Below, one piece after another: positions 22,614 through 28,475 of a stretch of 28,475 bases of DNA. The DNA comes from CAZUVM01 sp964623885 (GTDB taxonomy: Bacteria; Verrucomicrobiota; Verrucomicrobiia; Limisphaerales; UBA8199): positions 1 to 28,475 of the forward strand of contig CAZUVM010000042.1 of NCBI GenBank assembly GCA_964623885.1. The letters run 5' to 3'. A program made the translations under genes and the position numbers. The notes below the pieces were generated by a model, which saw only the letters and a program-made list of their open reading frames with translations, ran no database searches and had not been told where the DNA came from. Within the stretch, counting starts at the first letter, position 1, and each line of letters opens with the position of its first letter.

Positions 22614-24836
22614 ATGAAACCTACTCGTTCTCATACCGAAACAAGTCCTATTGCTTACCTCGGCTCGATAATTATAAAACTCACCGGCCTTATCACCAAC
22701 CGCAGTGCACTGCCATTGTCCATCTTGCTTTTGTCATGTTCCATCAGCTTCGCCGCGAGCGGTGACCCTGGTTGGATCAGTTGGGCCAGACCTATAATGT
22801 CCTGGCAACCGCCGAACTTCACTTACAACTTCCAACCGTTCGTATCGTCTCCCGCGCTTGCGGAAGACGGAACTATCTACCTGGCGACGCAAGGAGGCAT
22901 AGCCGGAACTCCGCAACAGAATGTCCATGTAACTGTTGCCTTCCGCCCAGGAGGGTGGAACGGCGGATATTGTTTTGGTCGTGCCGAACAAATATGGAAC
23001 CAGGAACGGCCGGACAACAGCCCGTCGTCACCTTCAATCGGTGCGGACGGCACCGTCTTTGTTGGTGCCAACGCCCCCAGCGTCTACTCTTACAGCCCAG
23101 GGCTGCTGGATCGGAACTGGACGGCGTATACGCCGGGCGACACGGCTAGTCCGCCTTGGCAGTGGTACTCCGATGTTTGTTCAACGCCCGCAATCGCGCC
23201 TGACGGAACGCTTTATCTCGGTATCGATGACTCTTACGACGTACCGTCGTACGTCTATGCACTTTACCAGTCCGGCGGCGGCTTCGCTTGGGATAACCCA
23301 CTGAACACCGCCGGCGAGTTGGGCAACGGTGACACCGACTCCTCACTGGCTATCGCTAACGACGGAACCGTCTACAATCTGGGCGAGCACAACGGTCTAT
23401 TAACCGCTTTCAATACCGTTGGGAGAAACTGCGTAGTTAAATGGCAGTCGCTCGTTCCAAGTGACATTGCCCCTTTGGGTCTGCCAGTTCACTTTAACGC
23501 TTCCCCTGCAATCGATACAGACGGCACTGTTTACGTTGGCGGGGAGATTGGCGTTACAGCCTTCTGCCCAACGACGGGTGCCCCATTGTGGAATTTCGTG
23601 CCGCATGCCAGGCCGACCTTGCGGTGCTTCCAGTCCTCTCCCATCTTAGGCTACAACAACACACTGTTTATTGGAGGAGAGGACGGCCTGTTGTACGCCC
23701 TCGACACCAGCCCTACATCCTGCAACAACCGCCTCAAATGGACGTGGTGCCCTCCGGATTGGATTGGACACCAACTGCACCCCATAATTTCCACTGCTGC
23801 GCTTTCCGAGAACAATATGCTATATGTCACGATGCAAGGGCCGGACGACGATCAGACTGCATGGCTTTTTGCGCTCGACGCCGCCAATAACCCGCCCACA
23901 GAAGATTGGAGAGTCAATCTTAAGATCCCCTTTGGGAACCCCGCACAATACTGGGGCGTCTACACGTCCAGCTCGCCATTAATCGCGCCCAATGGAACTA
24001 TCTATGTAGCCGATTCCACCAACATCTTTGCCATCACCGATCATGCGGGCCAGCTCTATCAGCCGGCGAACACTGCTTGGCCTATGTACCAACACGACGC
24101 ACGCCGGACCGGGTGCAAATCTTCCTTTCAAAATGGTATTTGCTCTCATGTCGATCAAACTTCCCTGGCGGCATATTGGAATCTCGATACGGATGCAACC
24201 GATGTTGTTGGGGGGCATAATGGCACACTACAGGGAAGCTACTCCTTTATAATGGGAGAGGTTCAAGGTGCGGTTGACTTTTCCGGAAGCCCTTCCGCGC
24301 ACGCGGGATTCTCGGTTCCGGACAGTCCGGCTCTGAATTTCGGTCCTGGCCAGGACTTCGCAATCACCGCTTGGATAGCCCCGGTCCCGGCTAACACCGC
24401 CTATGGCGTTGAAGAAATTGTGAGCAAACGAATCGTCAACGGGGGGAGCACTGAGGGATATGAATTTTGTTTAGTCAATGGCCAGGTCGTGTTTCAGATG
24501 TCGGACACCCTTTCCCCACCACTTAGCGCAGGTTGGACCGGGCCTCAACTCTTCGACAATAGTTGGCATCACGTGGCCGTGTGCGTTAACCACTCCGCTT
24601 CTCCCAGTGGAGCGATTTACGTGGATGGACAGCTTGTTACCACTTTCTACACCGACTCCGAGCCTGGCGACCTAACCACGACCGCTCCACTGCTCGTGGC
24701 CCTGCATCCGGACCCAACTCTTTACGGAGATTACTCGGGAGGCATAGACGAACTACGCTTGTGGCGGCGCGCGCTTAGTCCATCTGAAATATATTCCTTC
24801 TACATCCACGGGTCACATGGGAACTGCGATCTTTAA
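22614..24836 (+). CDS. Secreted eight-repeat PQQ-like beta-propeller with C-terminal LamG domain
   Basis: 740 residues from ATG 22614, which has GGAA just upstream; GTG 22584 would add ten. The hydrophobic segment SALPLSILLLSCSISFAASG (about 31-50) is an export signal preceded by a long N-region. Eight repeats of the type 'SSPALAEDGTIYLAT' follow (also SPSIGADGTVFVGA, TPAIAPDGTLYLGI, SLAIANDGTVYNLG, SPAIDTDGTVYVGG, SSPILGYNNTLFIGG, STAALSENNMLYVT, SSPLIAPNGTIYVAD), a complete eight-bladed propeller. Then MYQHDARRTG, the usual end motif, and a LamG/concanavalin-like domain from about 530 (LAAYWNLDTDATD, FAITAWIAP, WHHVAVCVN, GGIDELRLWRRALSPSEI). It is Cys-rich (more than ten), unusual for such repeats. 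It likely binds surface or environmental glycans; no enzyme motif is seen. Confidence 0.88.
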   Translation: MKPTRSHTETSPIAYLGSIIIKLTGLITNRSALPLSILLLSCSISFAASGDPGWISWARPIMSWQPPNFTYNFQPFVSSPALAEDGTIYLATQGGIAGTPQQNVHVTVAFRPGGWNGGYCFGRAEQIWNQERPDNSPSSPSIGADGTVFVGANAPSVYSYSPGLLDRNWTAYTPGDTASPPWQWYSDVCSTPAIAPDGTLYLGIDDSYDVPSYVYALYQSGGGFAWDNPLNTAGELGNGDTDSSLAIANDGTVYNLGEHNGLLTAFNTVGRNCVVKWQSLVPSDIAPLGLPVHFNASPAIDTDGTVYVGGEIGVTAFCPTTGAPLWNFVPHARPTLRCFQSSPILGYNNTLFIGGEDGLLYALDTSPTSCNNRLKWTWCPPDWIGHQLHPIISTAALSENNMLYVTMQGPDDDQTAWLFALDAANNPPTEDWRVNLKIPFGNPAQYWGVYTSSSPLIAPNGTIYVADSTNIFAITDHAGQLYQPANTAWPMYQHDARRTGCKSSFQNGICSHVDQTSLAAYWNLDTDATDVVGGHNGTLQGSYSFIMGEVQGAVDFSGSPSAHAGFSVPDSPALNFGPGQDFAITAWIAPVPANTAYGVEEIVSKRIVNGGSTEGYEFCLVNGQVVFQMSDTLSPPLSAGWTGPQLFDNSWHHVAVCVNHSASPSGAIYVDGQLVTTFYTDSEPGDLTTTAPLLVALHPDPTLYGDYSGGIDELRLWRRALSPSEIYSFYIHGSHGNCDL

Positions 24837-24877
24837 GCTGAACTCACACGAGCCTCCTCGCCCTTCGCACAACCTTT

Positions 24878-24931
24878 GCCACCTCTCGGCTGTTGGCCAG
24901 ACCGGCTCGGTCGGAGAGGGAGCGAGGTGGC
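24878..24931. repeat. Palindromic element with 8-bp arms
   Basis: GCCACCTC (24878-24885) and GAGGTGGC (24924-24931) bound a 54-bp GC-rich stretch that also contains GGAGAGGGAGCGAGG, reminiscent of the REP-like elements nearby. It is the first of a run of palindromes after the LamG gene and could help end its transcript. Confidence 0.5.
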
Positions 24932-24933
24932 TC

Positions 24934-25006
24934 CTTTTCACGTTTCACGCACCTGTCCGCCGTAGCTTTAGCGAAGGCGGATCACGTATCACGCATCACG
25001 TTTCAC
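24934..25006. repeat. Degenerate TTCACG/ATCACG short repeats
   Basis: TTTTCACGTTTCACGCAC at 24934-24951 and ATCACGTATCACGCATCACG plus TTTCAC at 24981-25006 are built of near-identical 6-7 nt units. A copy in the opposite orientation lies at 25779-25800. Confidence 0.55.
24956..24981. repeat. Hairpin TCCGCC...GGCGGA
   Basis: TCCGCC (24956-24961) pairs with GGCGGA (24976-24981), with an inner GCT-TT-AGC stem. It is embedded between the two blocks of TCACG repeats. The form resembles dispersed palindromes found in many uncultured-bacteria genomes. Confidence 0.55.
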
Positions 25007-25091
25007 TCCGCACTCCGAAGTCCGCGTTCTGGCAATCCAGAATCCAGCTTGCCGCCCGGAAATCCCGTCAGGGATGACCCAAAAATAGCAG

Positions 25092-25134
25092 CCCAGGATC
25101 AGCGAGGCCGCCCGCGGCCAAGCGCCACCCTGGG
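25092..25134. repeat. Nested palindrome CCCAGG...CCTGGG
   Basis: Outer arms CCCAGG (25092-25097) and CCTGGG (25129-25134) enclose GGCCGC-CC-GCGGCC (25106-25119), a second perfect stem. This gives a strong cruciform or RNA hairpin in non-coding DNA. Confidence 0.55.
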
Positions 25135-25154
25135 TACACGCACCCGAAAAAATC

Positions 25155-25214
25155 TCCCTCACCCCGCTATTGGCCTCACCGGCACGGTGTGGGGAGAGGG
25201 ACGGGGTGAGGGGG
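25155..25214. repeat. REP-like palindromic element, second copy of the family
   Basis: Bounded by TCCCTCACCCC (25155-25165) and GGGGTGAGGGG (25203-25213), with inner CACCG-GCA-CGGTG (25177-25189) and GTGGGGAGAGGG. Ends match the element at 17676-17809, but it is half as long. Confidence 0.7.
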
Positions 25215-25502
25215 ATTAGGCCAGTTTCGGAATAAAACTAGCTGCCACAGCTTTGATGATGTGGGATCGCACCCGGCCCGATCCCCAATTTGAGATCTCT
25301 GGATTTGAGATTTGAGAGGGGACGAAGGGCGCCGCGCCCGCGCCGATGCTCCTGATGGGTGAAAAAGGACTTCGCTGGCATTTTAGATGCTGCTTTTTGG
25401 GTGCGAATATGACTGCTGTGGGTCGCGCACATCACTTTTGGCTGTTGCTTTTGCGCCGTCCAAGCGGACCGCTCTATAGTTGGCTCACGGTTTTGCCCAA
25501 GC

Positions 25503-25754
25503 CCGGTCACCTGTGGCAGACCATCCGACGACTGGTTTTGCCGCGATGAATGTGAAAGCCGATTTCGACGGTTGCTCGAGGCGGCGGCCAAGAAATCCGA
25601 TCATTTCGAGATGCCCGGCGCCACGTCGCGCTGGGGCGAGGCGGCGGGGATGCCGCACAGAACCGCGGTCGAACTGGCCGAGCAGATTTTTGCTTTGTGG
25701 CAGGAGATTCTCCGGGACTGGGAGAACAGCGTGTCGATGGGCGAGGGAATTTAG
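25503..25754 (+). pseudogene. Possible gene relic with a Cys motif
   Basis: The frame ending at TAG 25754 reads VTCGRPSDDWFCRDECESRF, then RRLLEAAAKKSDHF and AVELAEQIFALWQEILRDWE. The spacing C-x9-C-x3-C with FC.DEC is like a small zinc-binding unit followed by helices. No ATG precedes the motif in this frame; a TTG at 25572 would skip it. It may be the 3' part of a lost gene, or a small gene with a damaged start. Weak support; surrounded by non-coding repeats. Confidence 0.25.
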
Positions 25755-25778
25755 CTGCGGTACTCGATAATGATGCAG

Positions 25779-25800
25779 GATGCGTGATACGTGAAACGTA
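25779..25800. repeat. Inverted copy of the TCACG short repeats
   Basis: GATGCGTGATACGTGAAACG at 25779-25798 is the reverse complement of the CGTTTCACGTATCACGCATC type of unit found at 24981-25006, about 780 bp away and in opposite orientation. Confidence 0.5.
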
Positions 25801-25911
25801 ATGCGCGCTGTGCGGTTTGGAGTATGCTTCTGCAAGCGGCGTGGGAACTGAACCGGAAAGCGTAAATCGCAGAGACAGTCGTCTGCCCGGAATTGTGCGT
25901 AATTTCGAGAC

Positions 25912-26433
25912 TTAAAGTTCCTTCGCCAGCAAATCGAGGCCGGCTTGCGAGACCTTCACGTCATCCTCAGATTTACCCCCGCTAAAAGCCGCAATCAGGT
26001 ACCCGGTTTTCCCTTTTTGAATGACTCCACCTTGCCAGCCAAATTCACCTTTCATCGGCTTTCGAACTCCACTTCCGCTTGCTTTCAATGTATCCGCCAT
26101 TTCCGCTGCTTTTGAATAGGCGATGGCAAGCAGGTTCGATCCCTGGTCCTTTTCTGACACGGGTGTCTTGAGCGTGCCGACCACAACCATTTTTGAAGAC
26201 CAGGAGCTCACCGTTTCGCCTTCCGCGTATGCGATCACCGCAACGCCTTTGATTTTGAGTTCTTCCGCTCGTGCTTTCATTGCGGCGAGAGCCGCGTTGG
26301 CCAAATCGTCGAATCGCCTGGCTGAATTCGTGGGCTCCTCGCCCAACAATGGTGACACCACAAAGAGGGATGCCAAGATCAGCAGCAAGCTGTTAAAAGC
26401 AGCAGGAACTGAGTTTCGGGAGATGGGTTTCAT
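25912..26433 (-). CDS. Secreted GlcG/HbpS-family protein
   Basis: 173 residues. A signal peptide (about 1-34; SLLLILASLFVVSPLLGEEP) is followed by a single GlcG/HbpS-type domain: DDLANAALAAMKARAEELKI, GVAVIAYAEGETVSSW, SNLLAIAYSKAAEMADTLKA, GGVIQKGKTGYLIAAFSGGK and SEDDVKVSQAGLDLL. Family members bind haem or corrinoids (HbpS) or accompany glycolate use (GlcG); the ligand here is unknown and the family's 'GG.P' loop is replaced by GWQGGVIQ. ATG 26433 puts the signal at the N-terminus; the longer frame to 26547 would run into the upstream hydrolase gene and is rejected. It follows that gene on the same strand after 83 bp and may be co-transcribed. Confidence 0.85.
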   Translation of the reverse strand: MKPISRNSVPAAFNSLLLILASLFVVSPLLGEEPTNSARRFDDLANAALAAMKARAEELKIKGVAVIAYAEGETVSSWSSKMVVVGTLKTPVSEKDQGSNLLAIAYSKAAEMADTLKASGSGVRKPMKGEFGWQGGVIQKGKTGYLIAAFSGGKSEDDVKVSQAGLDLLAKEL

Positions 26434-26516
26434 GGTATTCGATCGCCGTTGATTATTGACCGGCAAACGTGAGGCAGAGCAAGCAAAAGCATGAGTGGCG
26501 ATTTGCCAAGACCGTG

Positions 26517-27425
26517 CTACTTCAGCATCCCAATCGTCCGCAGCCATTTCTCCGCCAGGTCCGGCCAGGCGCCAATCGGAAGGTCTTTGTGCCGGAGCCC
26601 GAACCCATGCCGGCCTTCCCTATACAAATGCATCTCCGCCGGAACCTTTGCCTGGTTCAACGCCGCGAAGTACACCAGTGAGTTGTTGACGTTATCTACC
26701 GGGTCATTCTCGGCCTGCACGATAAACGTGGGCGGCGTATTGGCGGAAACCGGAACATTCGGATTCAACTCAAAACCTTTCTCTTCCGTCCAGAGATGTC
26801 CCGGATAAAGCGCTATCCCAAAATCCGGGCGGCAGCTTTCCTGGTCCGCCGCATCCACCGGCGCATACGACCGCCGGTCAAAATGCGTGCTCGTCGCCGT
26901 TACCATATGCCCTCCGGCGGAAAAGCCGATCACCCCGATCTTGCGGGGATTGATATGCCAGTCGGCGGCGTGAAAGCGCGCGAGACTCAGCGTCCGTTGC
27001 GCATCCTCCAGCGCCCGCCGCGACTCCCCAAACAGCCCCGGTTCCCGGCTCGGCACGCGGTATTTCAACAGTACCGCGGTAATGCCCTTGGACGTCAGCC
27101 AATCACAGATTTCCGTGCCTTCGAGATTGATGGCCAGCTCGTTGTATCCTCCGCCAGGAAACACAACGATCGCTACACCGGTATTCTTTCCATTGGGCGA
27201 GTAAACCGTCATCGTCGGGTGGCTGACATTAACCACGAACACGACGGGCGGCGGCGGCAGGTTCGTTCTAACAGCCTCCGGTCCGGCGGCCGGCCGCGCA
27301 TCCGGAACCGCCCCCGGCCATATCGGCACCTGCGTATGTCCCGGCGTGGGCTGCCAGACATTCGGCTGCGCGTTTAAACGGTCTAGCGCGATGACAACAC
27401 AGACAGTAACAATTAGTGGCTTCAT
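26517..27425 (-). CDS. Secreted alpha/beta hydrolase (esterase/acetyl-xylan-esterase-like)
   Basis: 302 residues with a signal peptide (MKPLIVTVCVVIALDRLNAQ). The domain shows the oxyanion-hole motif VVFPGGGYNELA, the nucleophile elbow GFSAGGH (Ser in G-x-S-x-G), the acid in QAENDPVDNVNN and the catalytic His in REGRHGFGL. The N-terminal VPIWPGAVPDARPAAGPEAV and 'HPTMTVYSP' are typical of BD-FAE/Axe-type esterases that remove acyl groups from plant or microbial polysaccharides. It begins 23 bp after the glycogen synthase stop, so it may share that transcript. The substrate cannot be read from sequence. Confidence 0.92.
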   Translation of the reverse strand: MKPLIVTVCVVIALDRLNAQPNVWQPTPGHTQVPIWPGAVPDARPAAGPEAVRTNLPPPPVVFVVNVSHPTMTVYSPNGKNTGVAIVVFPGGGYNELAINLEGTEICDWLTSKGITAVLLKYRVPSREPGLFGESRRALEDAQRTLSLARFHAADWHINPRKIGVIGFSAGGHMVTATSTHFDRRSYAPVDAADQESCRPDFGIALYPGHLWTEEKGFELNPNVPVSANTPPTFIVQAENDPVDNVNNSLVYFAALNQAKVPAEMHLYREGRHGFGLRHKDLPIGAWPDLAEKWLRTIGMLK

Positions 27426-27448
27426 CGGTGAGGGTGCATATTAGAACC

Positions 27449-28475
27449 TCACTTGTCGCGAATTAGTTCGTAGACGTTCAGGTAATGCTGGCCGGGGTGG
27501 TTCCAGGAGAAATCGTAGCGCATGCCGTTGACCGCGAGCTCGCGGAAATGCTGCGGGTAGGTGTACCACATGCCGATGGCGCGGTGCAGGGCAGATTCCA
27601 GGCCCTGGTTATTGAAATCGTTAAACACATAACCATTCCGCTCGTGATACGGGCGTTGGGCGTGGTTGGCGTCGAAGACGGTATCCGCGAGGCCGCCAGT
27701 GGCGCGCACGACCGGAACGGTGCCGTAACGCAAGCCGATGAGTTGAGTCAGGCCGCAGGGCTCGAACAGGCTCGGGACCAGGATCATATCGGAGCCGGCA
27801 TAGATCAGGTGCGAGAGTTCTTCGTTGAATCCGAGTTCGAGGTGACAGTCGGGATTCTCGTTGTATCGCTGTTTCAGTGTCCAAAATAAATGGCCGATCC
27901 GGCCATCCGGGCTGGTGCCGAGCAGGACAAATTGGCAGCCGCGGTTGAGACAATAGTGAATGGCGTGGGTGATCAGCGGGACACCTTTTTGATGATCGAG
28001 CCGCCCGATGTAAGTCACAATGGGCTTATAACCGTCCTGGAGCCAAAACCGCTGCCGGAGCGCGCGTTTATTTTCGTATTTGCCGTCCAGAGCATCGACG
28101 CTGTAGCGGTGCGGGATGTGGGAATCCAATTCGGGATTCCAGACTTCATAATCGACGCCGTTCAAAATGCCGCCGAGTTTGTTGCGGTGGGTGTGCAGCG
28201 TGCGGCCCAGGCCGTAGTCCTGCGAGCCATGCAGGATTTCCCAACAGTAATGCGGTGAAACGGTGGTGACAAAGTTCGAGTAAACAATGCCGCCTTTCAT
28301 CAGGTTGATGGCGTTGTGATTGAAATTGTCCTGGAGCCGGTCCTGGTGAAAGAAATACGGCTGCCGGTTCAAGCCGGTGGCGCGCAGGATATGTTCGCCG
28401 GTGACGCCCTGGTGCTGAAGATTGTGCAAGGTGTAGCACACACGCGGATGCGTCATGCCGATGAACTTGTACATT
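27449..28475 (-). CDS. glgA: Glycogen/starch synthase, GlgA2/SSIII-type (3' part, 5' end beyond window)
   Basis: C-terminal 341 residues of a GT5 glycosyltransferase that transfers glucose from ADP- or UDP-glucose to an alpha-1,4-glucan. Seen: CYTLHNLQHQGV, GGIVYSNFVTTVSPHYCWEI, LGGILNGVDYEVWNPE, VTYIGRLDHQKGV, FVLLGTSPDGRI, and the nucleotide-sugar site LVPSLFEPCGLTQLIGLRYG with VRATGGLADTVFD. The FHQDRLQDNFNHNAINLMKG and NPDCHLELGFNEELSHLIYA stretches match cyanobacterial GlgA2 and plant SSIII/SSIV more than enterobacterial GlgA. The N-terminal KxGGL sugar-nucleotide motif lies outside the window. The C-terminus (FSWNHPGQHYLNVYELIRDK) is complete. An esterase gene follows 23 bp downstream. 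Confidence 0.95.
   Translation of the reverse strand, partial: MYKFIGMTHPRVCYTLHNLQHQGVTGEHILRATGLNRQPYFFHQDRLQDNFNHNAINLMKGGIVYSNFVTTVSPHYCWEILHGSQDYGLGRTLHTHRNKLGGILNGVDYEVWNPELDSHIPHRYSVDALDGKYENKRALRQRFWLQDGYKPIVTYIGRLDHQKGVPLITHAIHYCLNRGCQFVLLGTSPDGRIGHLFWTLKQRYNENPDCHLELGFNEELSHLIYAGSDMILVPSLFEPCGLTQLIGLRYGTVPVVRATGGLADTVFDANHAQRPYHERNGYVFNDFNNQGLESALHRAIGMWYTYPQHFRELAVNGMRYDFSWNHPGQHYLNVYELIRDK

Larger units (their letters stand above)
25215..25911. other. Intergenic region with no clear gene
   Basis: About 700 bp between the REP-like element and the GlcG-like gene. It holds a possible gene relic (25503-25754) and an inverted copy of the TCACG repeats (25779-25800). I see no RNA gene, promoter or intact coding region in the rest. 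Confidence 0.5.

Noticed and set aside
24878..25214. CRISPR array
   Set aside because: The repeats differ from each other, are palindromic, and have no regular spacing or unique spacers; no cas gene is present.

Overview
The window looks like a chromosomal segment from a GC-rich, free-living member of the Verrucomicrobiota (Pedosphaera/Limisphaerales-like). This is inferred from gene content: a small protein family common in that phylum, many soluble PAS kinases, an ECF sigma/CsgG operon, REP-like 'CCCTCACCCC...GGGGTGAGGG' palindromes, and few clear Shine-Dalgarno sites. No rRNA, tRNA, CRISPR array or intact transposase was seen.

Left part (1-12.6 kb, mostly minus strand) is rich in regulators. 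It holds a 68-residue protein with no normal start codon, a 1101-aa hybrid histidine kinase (PAS-PAS-GAF-PAS-PAS-HisKA-HATPase-REC), a small membrane protein convergent with a BON-domain protein, and a Ski2-like DEAD/DEAH helicase. These are followed by a tight four-gene two-component block, transcribed from 11368 down to 7424: FixL-like PAS kinase, single-domain Rcp1-type receiver, REC-PAS-HisKA_3 kinase, and NarL-type response regulator. Upstream of it lies a PocR-AraC regulator whose start codon sits in a 19-bp dyad.

Central part (12.8-19.1 kb, minus strand) is an envelope-stress-like operon. An ECF sigma factor, a one-TM candidate anti-sigma protein and a secreted protein of unknown function are joined by two 4-nt ATGA overlaps. 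They are followed 11 bp later by a secreted CsgG-domain protein and then by a large secreted protein with two pectate-lyase-type beta-helices and a propeller-like tail. A 134-bp palindromic repeat is inserted in frame in the 5' part of the third gene.

Right part (19.2-28.5 kb): a secreted four-cysteine small protein with a strong terminator, an O-antigen ligase/polymerase-like membrane protein whose last codons lie in a dispersed repeat, a MITE-like inverted-repeat element, a PIN-like nuclease with a likely TTG start, and a secreted eight-repeat beta-propeller/LamG protein. Next come about 1.1 kb of palindromic repeats with a possible gene relic, a GlcG/HbpS-like secreted protein, a secreted alpha/beta hydrolase, and the 3' part of a GlgA2/SSIII-type glycogen synthase running off the right edge.

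The best candidates for something undescribed are the sigma / anti-sigma / unknown / CsgG operon and the FixL-like kinase feeding a DNA-binding-free receiver next to a second kinase-regulator pair.
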